Shown piece after piece: positions 25,967 through 34,172 of a stretch of DNA of 64,000 bases. Position numbers and translations under genes: made by a program. A model generated the notes under the pieces. It searched no databases. It worked only from the letters and a program-made list of their open reading frames with translations, and was not told where the DNA came from. Source of the stretch: TMP-86 sp044226865 (lineage in GTDB: Bacteria > Pseudomonadota > Gammaproteobacteria > Steroidobacterales > Steroidobacteraceae). Where the stretch lies: assembly GCA_044226865.1 (NCBI GenBank), contig JBGAGE010000003.1:124001-188000 (forward strand). The letters are read 5' to 3'. Every line of letters begins with the position of its first letter. The stretch's first letter is position 1.

Positions 25967-27148
25967 TTACGTCTGCATCAGACGTACGACAGAATGCGCG
26001 ATCATCAGTTCTTCGTCGCTGCCGATGACCCGCACGCGCACGTCGGCGCTTGCCGTCGAAATCACCGGCTCATTGCCCGCGTTGGCGGCAGAATCGAGCC
26101 CGATGCCGAGGAATCCCAGCCCATTGCAGATGCGCTCGCGGATCACCGGCAGGTTCTCGCCGATGCCGCCCGTGAATACCAGCAGGTCCAGCCCGCCCAA
26201 TGCCGCCACCATGGAGGCGATCCACTTGCGTGCCTGGTAGCAGAAGGCTTCCACGGCATCGGCCGCGCGCTCATCGTCCGCTTCCCTGGCAAGCAGTTCA
26301 CGCATGTCGGCGCTGGTCTCGGAGATGCCGAGCATGCCCGACTGCCCGTTCACCATGGCCTGGAATTGCTCGATGCTCATGTTCTCGCTGCGCGCCAGAA
26401 AATGCGCCAGGCCCGGGTCCAGATCGCCGCTGCGCGAGCCCATCACCAATCCAGCCGTCGGCGTGAGCGCCATGCTGGTGTCGATGCTGCGGCCATTGAG
26501 CACCGCCGCCACGCTGGCGCCGCCCCCCAGGTGCGCCAGCACCATCCGCCCGCTGCTCACGCAAGGATCCCCCACATGGCGCAGTTCCTCGATCAAATGC
26601 TGGAAGGACAGCCCATGAAAGCCGTAGCGGCGCACCCCGCGCTCGAAAAAGCGCCGCGGGATCGGCAGCATCTGCGCCACGCGCGGCATGTCGTGGTGAA
26701 AGGCCGTGTCGAAGCAGGAGAATTGCGCCAATCCGGGGCGGGCGCGCTGCAGGGTCTCGATGAGCAGCAGCTCCATCGGCAGGTGTTCGGGGTCGAACGG
26801 CAGCAGCGCGCGCAGGTTCTGCAACAGCGGCGCATCGATGCGCTGCGGCTGGGTGGCGGAAAACCCGTGCACCACGCGGTGGCCCACGGCGAGGAGCGAG
26901 TCGTCCGGGATGCAGGCGAGCAGCCAATCGAGCAGGCGCTGCGCCGTGCCGATGCCGCCGCCCTCGCCAAACACCGGCGCAAGCGCCGCCGGATCCTTCA
27001 AGCCCTGCACGCTCAGGTGCATCTCCGGCGTGCCGAGCCGGTCGAGCTTGCCATGCCACAGGCGCCGTACCGGGCGTGAATTCTCGAACAACGCGAAGCG
27101 GATGCTCGAGGACCCCGCGTTCAGGGTGAGCAGTGTTTCGTAGCGCAT
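25967..27148 (-). CDS. ackA: Acetate kinase
   Basis: A 393-aa ASKHA-fold kinase interconverting acetyl-phosphate plus ADP with acetate plus ATP. The start at 27148 is chosen because the fold begins MRYETLLTLNAGSSSIRFALF. Conserved parts are VVHGFS, FDTAFHHDMP, HLGGGASVAAVLNGRSIDTSMALTPTAGLVMGSRSGDLDPG and VFTGGIGENLPVIRERICNGLGFLG. It lies upstream of xfp in the same operon, an arrangement that couples phosphoketolase flux to ATP gain. No pta gene is in the window. The gene directly upstream, hsp20, is 103 bp away. Confidence 0.96.
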   Translation of the reverse strand: MRYETLLTLNAGSSSIRFALFENSRPVRRLWHGKLDRLGTPEMHLSVQGLKDPAALAPVFGEGGGIGTAQRLLDWLLACIPDDSLLAVGHRVVHGFSATQPQRIDAPLLQNLRALLPFDPEHLPMELLLIETLQRARPGLAQFSCFDTAFHHDMPRVAQMLPIPRRFFERGVRRYGFHGLSFQHLIEELRHVGDPCVSSGRMVLAHLGGGASVAAVLNGRSIDTSMALTPTAGLVMGSRSGDLDPGLAHFLARSENMSIEQFQAMVNGQSGMLGISETSADMRELLAREADDERAADAVEAFCYQARKWIASMVAALGGLDLLVFTGGIGENLPVIRERICNGLGFLGIGLDSAANAGNEPVISTASADVRVRVIGSDEELMIAHSVVRLMQT

Positions 27149-27251
27149 GCGCGGCAGCGGCACGATCGCATCCGTGTTCACGTGCGGCGGACTCGTATGC
27201 GGCTGCAGCGATGGAATGCGGCCGGCGCCGGCGCCTGCCGGCCGCGGGACC

Positions 27252-27677
27252 TCATTGGACCTTGATCTCCACCGACTTGGGACTCTTGGCGGCGACCTTC
27301 GGGATTCGCACCCGCAGGATCCCGTCCTTCGACTCCGCCTTGATGTTGTCCTGGTCGGCGTTCTCCGGCAGCGCAAAGCTCCGCGAGAACGTGCCGTAGA
27401 AGCTCTCCACCCGCAGCGTGTTCTCGTCCTTGTCTTCCTTGTCGAACTTGCGCTCACCGGAAATCGTGATCACGCCGTTCTGCAAGGTGATCGACACGTC
27501 TTCCTTCTTCACCGCGGGCAGCTCGGCCTTGATGATGTACTCGCCCGCCGTCTCACTGATGTTGGCGGCGGGGGACCACTCGCCCGCATCGCTCCCGGTG
27601 CCGCGGCGCTGCAGTCCGGAGAAGCGGCGAAAGAACTCGTCAAGATCCCGCATGGGTTCCCATCGAACGATGCTCAT
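27252..27677 (-). CDS. Small heat shock protein, Hsp20/alpha-crystallin family
   Basis: A 141-aa holdase chaperone. The start at 27677 has AGGAGGT 6 nt upstream. The alpha-crystallin domain runs from SETAGEYIIKAELPAVKKEDVSITLQNGVITISGERK to the conserved FYGTFSRSFALPENADQDNIKAESKDGILRVRIPK (the A-x-x-x-x-G-I-L signature). The N-terminal arm is MSIVRWEPMRDLDEFFRRF, shared by many proteobacterial Hsp20s of the HspC type. It binds unfolding proteins in the cytoplasm. I see no convincing sigma-32 promoter on its own strand upstream. The genes around it (usp, ackA, xfp) make a stress island. Confidence 0.93.
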   Translation of the reverse strand: MSIVRWEPMRDLDEFFRRFSGLQRRGTGSDAGEWSPAANISETAGEYIIKAELPAVKKEDVSITLQNGVITISGERKFDKEDKDENTLRVESFYGTFSRSFALPENADQDNIKAESKDGILRVRIPKVAAKSPKSVEIKVQ

Positions 27678-27796
27678 GACAGACCTCCTCATTAAGGGAT
27701 GACAGATCCATGACCTCACAATCGCGCGGCATTGTCGATCCGGCGCTGGACCAAGTAAATCAGGAAAATTCCGTAAGCTCCGATGCCTTGAAAAAC

Positions 27797-28768
27797 TTAC
27801 ACACGCCCCGGGCCGGCGCCGGCCTGCCACATGCGCGCGCTCAGGCTCTCGGGCTTCAAAGCCAGCACGTCGCACTCAACCAGGTCGAGCACGCGTTCGG
27901 CGGTGCTGCCGATGACATGATCAAAAAGGCTGCCGCGCGCCACCACCCCCATGGTGAGCACGTCGATACGATGCTGCGCGGTGAACGCCGGCAGGGCATC
28001 GGCCGCGCTGCCTTCGAGCAGATGCACGCGTTCGGCCGGGATGGCGTGGCCCAGCATCAACTGCCGCAGCGCCTCGCGCTGCGCGCGCCGCGCCGCCTCG
28101 ACGGGCTCGGTGCCCACGAAGGCGAATTCGACGCTGCCCCCGGCGGTCGCTGCCGCGTATTCCTCCAGCGAGCAGAAGGCGTTCACCACGCTGATGTCGG
28201 ATTCGATGCCCGTGGCAAGGTACTCCAGCGTGCCGAGAATCTCGTGGTCCAGGCTCCAGGGCTTGTCGTCCGGATGCCCCGGATCCACCGCGCCGGCGAG
28301 GCGCAGCGGGCCCGCGCCCCATGGCCGGTTCTTGACCAGGAGGAGCGGTGCCGGACACTCCCGCAACAGCAACCAGTCCAGGTGGCTGAGCAATGCCCGC
28401 CGCAGCGGCGAATGCACGTGCGTATCCTTGATGACGAGGCTGGGCCGCAACGCCGCGATACGGCCCAGCATGGCGGCGTGCCGGGGCGCATCGAGCGACA
28501 CCTCGGTATGTACGCGGATACCCGCCGCGCGCAATGGCTCGGCCAGGGTCTCGAGCAAGGCCCGTTGCGGCAGCAGGAGCTGGTCCTGTGCGAGACGACA
28601 AGTCTCCGCATCGAAGAAGCGGGACGCCGCAGCGGCAGGCTGCGGATCGCAGATCAACAGGTGAACCTGCGCGTGAAAGCCGGCTCCAATGCGCGCCGCC
28701 TTGTCGATGGCCGGGTGGGTGGGCATGCGGGGATCGACGAAGACCGCGAGTGACTTCAATCTGTCCAT
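27797..28768 (-). CDS. Tandem-domain universal stress protein
   Basis: A 323-aa protein with two UspA-type domains. The start at 28768 has GAGGA 7 nt upstream; an ATG at 28798 is a longer alternative. The first domain starts LKSLAVFVDPRMPTHPAIDKAARIG and includes RPSLVIKDTHVHSPLRRALLSHLDWLLLRECPAPLLLVKN; the second ends HRIDVLTMGVVARGSLFDHVIGSTAERVLDLVECDVLALKPE. It is paralogous to the Usp at 22554-23474 but diverged. It is the outermost gene of the stress island and is divergent from the S10 peptidase. Confidence 0.87.
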   Translation of the reverse strand: MDRLKSLAVFVDPRMPTHPAIDKAARIGAGFHAQVHLLICDPQPAAAASRFFDAETCRLAQDQLLLPQRALLETLAEPLRAAGIRVHTEVSLDAPRHAAMLGRIAALRPSLVIKDTHVHSPLRRALLSHLDWLLLRECPAPLLLVKNRPWGAGPLRLAGAVDPGHPDDKPWSLDHEILGTLEYLATGIESDISVVNAFCSLEEYAAATAGGSVEFAFVGTEPVEAARRAQREALRQLMLGHAIPAERVHLLEGSAADALPAFTAQHRIDVLTMGVVARGSLFDHVIGSTAERVLDLVECDVLALKPESLSARMWQAGAGPGRV

Positions 28769-28889
28769 GGTCCATTCCTCGTAGGCCGATGCCTTCATAA
28801 GTCTGTCACAAGTCAACGCCGGCACGCTCATACGTGGTTGCCGCAGTGACCGCCGCGGTATGATGCGGCTTCTCGACAAGGAGTGCTTG

Positions 28890-30539
28890 ATGACGAATCC
28901 GACCGCCCCCACCCGCCGGCTGATGTCCCCGATGGCGGCCCTCTTGCTCTTGATGACCTGCGCCCAGGCCAAGGAAAGCCGCCCACCGACCGAGACGCCG
29001 GCCAAGGCGCCGGCAGCCACCGCCGGCGAGGTGTCCGCCGAAGCCCAGCGCCTGCTGCGCGATGAAAGCCAGGTCACCACGGGCTCGGTGAACATCGGCG
29101 GGCGCGCGCTCGCGTACAAGGCCGAGGCAGGCGTGCTGGTGGTGCACGTGAAGGATCCCATGGATGAGGAACCGCCGCCGCACGATGACAAGGCGCCCCC
29201 ACCGCCGCAACCGGCCTCGGCCAGCATGTCCTACGTCGCGTATTTCAAGACCGGAAAGCCCGAGGAGAACCGCCCCATCACTTTTCTCTTCAATGGCGGG
29301 CCGGGTTCGTCCACTGTGTGGCTGCACATGGGCGCCTTCGGACCCAAGCGTGTCGTCACGGCCAATGACAGCCATACGCCGGCGGCGCCCTACCGGCTCA
29401 TCGACAACGAATACACGCTGCTGGATGTGAGCGACCTGGTGTTCATCGACGCACCTGGCACGGGGTTCGGGCACCTGCGAGGCACCGACAAGGAAAAGGC
29501 CTTCTTCGGCATCGACGAGGACGCGCACGCCTTCGCGAATTTCATCGTGACCTTCCTGTCGCGGCACGAGCGCTGGAATTCGCCCAAATACATCTATGGC
29601 GAGAGCTACGGCTCGACCCGCGCGGCCGCGCTGGCCAGCATCCTAACCGAGGAGAAGTCCGTCGATCTGAACGGCATCCTGCTGCTCGGACAGATCCTCA
29701 ACTACGACAACAACGCCGACTCCCCGCAATACAACCCCGGCATGGATCTGCCCTACGCGCTGGTGCTGCCCTCCTACGCGGCATCGGCCTGGTATCACAA
29801 GCGGCTGCCGCAGCGCCCCGATGCGTTGGAGCCCTTCCTCAAGGAAGTCGAGGCCTTTGCCATCAATGACTACCTGCCGGCGCTCACCGCGGGTGGTGAG
29901 CTCGATGGCGAGCGGCGCGCTCGCATCGCCGCCAGGCTTCACGACTACACCGGCCTTCCGGTGGAATACATCGAGCGCGCGCAATTGCGGGTCAACGTCG
30001 GCATGTTCGCGCAGAATCTGCGCGGCGATGCGACGGTGGGCCGGCTTGACGCGCGTTTCGCCGGGCCATCGCAGGATGTATTGAGCAAGGAGGCGGAGTA
30101 CGACCCGCAGTCGGCGGCGATTTCATCCGCCTACGTCTCGAGCTTCAACGATTACGTGCGCGGCACCCTGAAGTTTGGCGCCGGCAAGCTGTTCAAGCCC
30201 GGTGCCGACGTGGAGAAGGCGTGGGACTTCCAGCACCAACAACCCGGCATGACCAGCAAGAACGGCGGTTGGGTGAACGTCATGCCCGACCTCGCCAATG
30301 CCATGAAGCGCAACCCGCTGCTCAAGGTGCAGCTCAACAACGGCTACTTCGATCTGGCGACGCCCTACTTCTCCGCCCTTTATGAGTTGCGTCACCTGCC
30401 CATCCCGGCGGATCTCAGGGCCAACCTCGAAGCGCACTTTTATCCTTCCGGACACATGATCTACGCGCACGAGCCTGACTTGGCCGCCCTGCACAGCAAC
30501 GCCGCGGCTTTTATCCGCAATACTCAGCGGCGACCTTGA
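28890..30539 (+). CDS. Exported serine carboxypeptidase-like protein (peptidase family S10)
   Basis: A 549-aa alpha/beta-hydrolase. The start at 28890 has AAGGAG 6 nt upstream. A signal peptide follows (MSPMAALLLLMTCAQA), so it is periplasmic or secreted. The S10 oxyanion segment FNGGPGSSTVWLHMGAFGPKR and the nucleophile motif YGESYGSTRA (Ser239) are intact; catalytic Asp in NGYFDLATPY and His in YPSGHMIYAHE complete the triad. Residues 20-60 are a low-complexity Pro/Ala linker. Bacterial S10 enzymes trim C-terminal residues of peptides at acidic pH; substrate unknown. Confidence 0.9.
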   Translation: MTNPTAPTRRLMSPMAALLLLMTCAQAKESRPPTETPAKAPAATAGEVSAEAQRLLRDESQVTTGSVNIGGRALAYKAEAGVLVVHVKDPMDEEPPPHDDKAPPPPQPASASMSYVAYFKTGKPEENRPITFLFNGGPGSSTVWLHMGAFGPKRVVTANDSHTPAAPYRLIDNEYTLLDVSDLVFIDAPGTGFGHLRGTDKEKAFFGIDEDAHAFANFIVTFLSRHERWNSPKYIYGESYGSTRAAALASILTEEKSVDLNGILLLGQILNYDNNADSPQYNPGMDLPYALVLPSYAASAWYHKRLPQRPDALEPFLKEVEAFAINDYLPALTAGGELDGERRARIAARLHDYTGLPVEYIERAQLRVNVGMFAQNLRGDATVGRLDARFAGPSQDVLSKEAEYDPQSAAISSAYVSSFNDYVRGTLKFGAGKLFKPGADVEKAWDFQHQQPGMTSKNGGWVNVMPDLANAMKRNPLLKVQLNNGYFDLATPYFSALYELRHLPIPADLRANLEAHFYPSGHMIYAHEPDLAALHSNAAAFIRNTQRRP

Positions 30540-30580
30540 GCGCCGCCCGCGGCGGGCTCAGATGCGGTTGAGGTTGCGCA

Positions 30581-30835
30581 TCAGATCCCATCGACGGCAG
30601 CAGCCGGGACCGCAACCGCGTTTGCGGTGAGCGGTTGATCGGCGTGCTCAGCCACCCCCACCGGCGTATCGGCCGGACGCGGGGACACGGTGCCGCCTTC
30701 GCCTTCCCAGCGGCTGCGTTCTGCGGCGCTCTCGCGCGGCGCAGTGGCAGCGCGCCAGGCGCGCCGGTTGCGGTACACGGAGGCGATCACGCCGGCCGCG
30801 GCCATGCCCAGCACGACGATCATTCGACGCTTCAT
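30581..30835 (-). CDS. Small single-membrane-segment protein, function unknown
   Basis: An 84-aa frame. AAGGAG lies 8 nt before the ATG at 30835, and the protein opens with a basic residue cluster and one hydrophobic segment (KRRMIVVLGMAAAGVIASVYRNRR), then a polar, Pro/Ala-rich tail. An N-terminally anchored small envelope protein is plausible. No known domain is recognised. It ends 41 nt after the convergent S10 peptidase gene stops. Confidence 0.5.
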   Translation of the reverse strand: MKRRMIVVLGMAAAGVIASVYRNRRAWRAATAPRESAAERSRWEGEGGTVSPRPADTPVGVAEHADQPLTANAVAVPAAAVDGI

Positions 30836-30870
30836 TCATGAGCTCCTTCGAGGGTCGATTCCATCCAGGA

Positions 30871-30943
30871 GAACGCACCCGGCGCGCTGTCAACCGTGCG
30901 AGGTGACTGCGGACCCGACTGCCGACAGCGCGCCGGAGCGTTC
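30871..30943. repeat. 20-bp near-perfect inverted repeat between divergent genes
   Basis: CCGGCGCGCTGTC (30879-30891) is matched perfectly by GACAGCGCGCCGG (30924-30936). Pairing continues outward with GAACGC/GCGTTC, giving a stem of about 20 bp and a 32-nt loop. No T-run follows on either side, and the location upstream of two divergent genes does not suit a terminator. A regulator-binding palindrome, REP-like element or small RNA hairpin are possible. Confidence 0.6.
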
Positions 30944-30994
30944 ATGGGCGCAGTCTGAGCGGCGCGCCGGGACGGCGATGTCGGCGCGGACGCG

Positions 30995-31029
30995 AACGCC
31001 TTGTAAGAATCACCACGCGCGGCAAGGCG
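30995..31029. repeat. 8-bp inverted repeat upstream of lipoprotein gene
   Basis: ACGCCTTG (30995-31002) and CAAGGCGT (31022-31029) pair perfectly with a 19-nt loop. It lies about 130 nt upstream of the lipoprotein start. It may be an operator or part of an untranslated leader; nothing further can be said. Confidence 0.35.
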
Positions 31030-31159
31030 TGTTGCACGAAGGGCGCGTCGGAGAAAGACGGCAACCGGCCGGGGCTCCCACCTGCATCACGACACCACTC
31101 CCGCCCCGACAATGCACGGGATCGAAAAATTGATCGAGACTCGCTTCACTGGAGGATGC

Positions 31160-31564
31160 ATGATGAACGCCGGAAAATTGATGATGTTCGCACTGGTCGC
31201 CGCGGCCGTGAGTGCCGGGTGTAACCGGGCGGAATCGCCGCAGAAGACGGCCAACGACGTTGCCGAGGCCCGACAGGACGCTGCCCAGGACAATCAGGAA
31301 GCCGCCAGAGATGCGGCCCGCGACAATGCCAACAGCATGGGCGCGGCCACCGATGCCATGGCGCCGAGCAGCGCGATGGGGAACTCCGACATGCAGAAGT
31401 CCGAATACGACATGGCGGTGACGCGTGCGGAAGGAGATCACAAAGTCGCGATCGAGAAATGCGAAGCCATGGGGGGCGCCCAGCAGAAGGCCTGCAAGTC
31501 GCGCGCCGATGCGGAACTGGAAACCGCGAAGGCAAACGCGAAGACCGCCTATCCCAACCACTGA
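31160..31564 (+). CDS. Small Ala/Asp-rich lipoprotein, function unknown
   Basis: A 134-aa protein. GGAGG lies just upstream of tandem ATGs at 31160 and 31163. A short signal sequence ends in lipobox VSAGC (Cys21), and the next residue is Asn, so retention in the outer membrane is expected. The mature part is rich in Ala, Asp and Gln with heptad-like patterning (DVAEARQDAAQDNQEAARDAARDNANS) and two Cys (KCEAMGGAQQKACKSRADAELE) that could form a disulfide. It resembles small stress lipoproteins of unknown role in proteobacteria. Confidence 0.75.
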   Translation: MMNAGKLMMFALVAAAVSAGCNRAESPQKTANDVAEARQDAAQDNQEAARDAARDNANSMGAATDAMAPSSAMGNSDMQKSEYDMAVTRAEGDHKVAIEKCEAMGGAQQKACKSRADAELETAKANAKTAYPNH

Positions 31565-31648
31565 GCGCAACGCGGCATTGCGGGGCGCAGGGAAGCGCCC
31601 TGAGCGGCATCGACGTCCGGTAGTCGCAACGGCGCGACGGCGCGCGGA

Positions 31649-34123
31649 TCAGGACGCGTTCGGCGAACGCCGGGCTTCATTGACCAGGCGCTCGAGGTGC
31701 GCCAGGTCCACGGGCTTGGTGAGGTGGTGATCGAAACCGGCATCGAACGCGCGCAGCTTGTCACCTTCCCGCCCCCAGCCCGTCATGGCGAGCAGCAGCA
31801 CGTCACGTCCCCAGGGCTGCTTGCGCACTTCGCGCGCCACTTCGTAGCCATTGACGTCGGGCATGCCGATATCGAGCAGCATCACCTCGGGATTCAACGA
31901 CTGCGCCTGCTCCAGCGCCGCCTTGCCCAGGTGCACCACGCGCACCTGGTGACCGCCGGCCTCGAGCAATAACGCCAGCGACTGCGCCCCGTCGCGATTG
32001 TCGTCCGCGATCAACACCCGCCGCGCGCCGGCGGCGGGCGCGGCAATTGCCGCGGGCCGGGGCTCTTCCGCAGCCACCGCCGTGCCCGCGCGCGGCAGCC
32101 GCACGCGGAACTCGCTGCCCCGGCCGCGCCCGGCGCTGTCGGCCTCGATGCTGCCATGATGCAGTTCGACCAGGCCCTTGATGAGCGCAAGCCCGATACC
32201 CAATCCCCCATCGGCGCCCCCGCCCGCATCGTCGGCCTGCACGAACATGGTGAACACCCGCGGCAGCAATTGCGGGCTGATGCCGATGCCGTTGTCGCGC
32301 ACGCTCACGTTCCAGTGCCCCGCATCCTCCCGCACCGTGATCTCGATGCGGCCGCCAGCGGGTGTGTACTTGGCGGCGTTGGTCAACAGGTTGGTCAGGA
32401 TCTGGGTGAGGCGGATCGGATCGGCTGTCAGTTCCAGGCGACCCGCGGGAACATCGAGCGCCACCACATGACCGCGGGCATCGATCTGCGGGCGGGCCGC
32501 CTCCAGCGCCGCCTCGATGGCCTGCCGCAGGCAGGTGGGCTGGATCTTCAGCGCCAGCGCTCCGCGCGTGATGCGCGCGATGTCCAACAAGTCATCCAGC
32601 AGGTGCGCCATCTGGCTCACCTGCCGCTTGATGACGCCGCGGCAGTAGGCGAGCTGCTCGTCGCTCAGCTGCTCGGATTCGAGCAACTGCGCGGCCGTGC
32701 GGATCGGCGCCAGCGGATTGCGCAGCTCATGCGCCAGGGTGGCGAGGAACACGTCCTTGCGCTGGTCCGCCTCGCGCAGGGCAGCTGCGGTCTGCTGCGA
32801 TTCGGCGAGCAGGCGCGCGTTCTCGAGGGCGACCGAGGCGGTGGCCGCGAGCTGCCGCGCGAAGTTGCGCTCGGCCTCGCTGAAGGTCCGCGGCCCGCGG
32901 TGGTAATTGAAGAACACCACGCCGAAGGGCGCGTTGCGGATGATGAGCGGGGCCACGATCACGCTGTGGATGCCCGAGGACTCCAGGTGCGCGAGGTTGC
33001 AACGCCGGTCCCGGCTCCGCTCCTCGATCGCCACCACCTCGCGGGTCTGCACCGCCAGCACTGCATGCCGTTCCTGCTCATCCGTCATGCTCGTGCCGAG
33101 GAGCTCGGCCGGCAATTCGTGCAACTGACTGACCATCCAGGCGCCGTTGACCCGCAGGCTGATGGCCGCCGAGTCGCTCGCCAGCGCGCGGCTGCCCTCC
33201 ATCAACAGGCGCTGCGCGATGGCGGTGGAGTCCAGGGTGGAATGCACGGCTTCGTTGATGAGGTTGATGGCATCGGCCAGTTCCTTGGCGCGCAGCAGCT
33301 CGGCTGCCGCGGCACGCTGTTCGGTGATGTCCTCGAACAGCCCGTAGACCTCGCGCGGCCGCTCCTCGCCGGCGGCGAACACCGGCACGGCGTCGATCTT
33401 GATCCACCGGCGTTCGCGTCGCTGTGGGTTGTACACGCCCATCACCACGCCACGCACCACGCGTCCCGTGCGCAACGCCACCATGGTGGGATGCTCGATC
33501 CCGGGAAAGGCCGAACCGTCCTCGCGGATGGTATCGCCCTCTTCGCGCTCGGAGTTCGAGCCCAGGAAGCGCTCGCGCGACTTGCCCAGGATGCGCTGCG
33601 CCGCCGGGTTCATGTCGATGATCTCGCCATCGGCGCCCTGGTGGACGACACCGTGCGGCAGGGTGTCGGCGAGCAGGCGATGGCGCGTCTCGCTGGCGCG
33701 CAGCCGCTCCTCGATCCGCCGCAACTCGGTGATGTTGCGGATCTCGCCGAGGAGCCCCGCGCGCTCGCCATGGGCATTCCGCAGGGCGGTCACGCGCAAT
33801 TCCACATGCAGGCGCCGCCCATCCCGGGTCAGGTGCAGCGTTTCGCCGCGCCACTCGCCCCGCTCGCTCAACGCCTGCGTGGCAAACGCACGGTCGCCGG
33901 GATCGAGCCACTCATAACGGTACATCTCGCGCAGCGGCCGGCCGAGGATGTGCTCGGCAAGAATGCCGTACTGACGTTCGGCGGCGGCATTGATGAAGGT
34001 GACGCGGAAGCGGTTGTCGACCGCCACGACGGCGTCCGCGATCAGGCGCAGGGCGGCGTCGACTTCCGGCGTCGCGTCGATCAGGCGGGGCTCGATGCCC
34101 TTGCTCTGGGGGCCGTCATCCAT
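31649..34123 (-). CDS. Hybrid sensor histidine kinase (PAS-PAS-GAF-HisKA-HATPase-receiver)
   Basis: An 824-aa protein with no membrane segment. Two PAS domains (about residues 20-140 and 145-280) are followed by a GAF domain (about 290-445), HisKA with FLATLAHELRNPL (His465), HATPase with GIGLALIKGLVELHHGSI and a C-terminal receiver with phospho-acceptor Asp751 (LLDIGMPDVNG). The second PAS carries the redundant MGVYNPQRRERRWIKIDAVPV pattern of sensory PAS-PAC. No partner response regulator is adjacent, so the receiver probably passes phosphate to a separate phosphotransferase or acts alone. The ATG at 34123 is preceded by AATAATAATTGC with no ribosome-binding site. Confidence 0.93.
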   Translation of the reverse strand: MDDGPQSKGIEPRLIDATPEVDAALRLIADAVVAVDNRFRVTFINAAAERQYGILAEHILGRPLREMYRYEWLDPGDRAFATQALSERGEWRGETLHLTRDGRRLHVELRVTALRNAHGERAGLLGEIRNITELRRIEERLRASETRHRLLADTLPHGVVHQGADGEIIDMNPAAQRILGKSRERFLGSNSEREEGDTIREDGSAFPGIEHPTMVALRTGRVVRGVVMGVYNPQRRERRWIKIDAVPVFAAGEERPREVYGLFEDITEQRAAAAELLRAKELADAINLINEAVHSTLDSTAIAQRLLMEGSRALASDSAAISLRVNGAWMVSQLHELPAELLGTSMTDEQERHAVLAVQTREVVAIEERSRDRRCNLAHLESSGIHSVIVAPLIIRNAPFGVVFFNYHRGPRTFSEAERNFARQLAATASVALENARLLAESQQTAAALREADQRKDVFLATLAHELRNPLAPIRTAAQLLESEQLSDEQLAYCRGVIKRQVSQMAHLLDDLLDIARITRGALALKIQPTCLRQAIEAALEAARPQIDARGHVVALDVPAGRLELTADPIRLTQILTNLLTNAAKYTPAGGRIEITVREDAGHWNVSVRDNGIGISPQLLPRVFTMFVQADDAGGGADGGLGIGLALIKGLVELHHGSIEADSAGRGRGSEFRVRLPRAGTAVAAEEPRPAAIAAPAAGARRVLIADDNRDGAQSLALLLEAGGHQVRVVHLGKAALEQAQSLNPEVMLLDIGMPDVNGYEVAREVRKQPWGRDVLLLAMTGWGREGDKLRAFDAGFDHHLTKPVDLAHLERLVNEARRSPNAS

Positions 34124-34140
34124 GCAATTATTATTATTTT

Positions 34141-34169
34141 TTCATGAAGTTATGACGCATTCATGAAGT
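34141..34169. repeat. Paired TTCATGAAGT direct repeats upstream of the hybrid kinase gene
   Basis: TTCATGAAGT occurs at 34141-34150 and 34160-34169, 19 bp apart, in the 49-bp gap between the crotonase and hybrid kinase genes. Each contains the palindrome TTCATGAA. Same-face spacing of roughly two helical turns is what a dimeric regulator would use. It could be an operator for the kinase gene. Confidence 0.45.
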
Positions 34170-34172
34170 AAA

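Larger units (their letters stand above)
30836..31159. other. 324-bp divergent intergenic region containing two inverted repeats
   Basis: No gene seen. It separates the small membrane-protein gene (minus) from the lipoprotein gene (plus) and must hold their promoters, but no strong hexamers are apparent. Its notable content is a 20-bp stem at 30871-30943 and an 8-bp stem at 30995-31029, listed separately. Confidence 0.6.

Noticed and set aside
27788..27810. TTGAAA-N12-CCCC sequence resembling a sigma-32 heat-shock promoter next to hsp20
   Set aside because: It is on the plus strand and points into the 3' end of the usp gene, away from hsp20. Overlap with the usp stop codon explains part of it.
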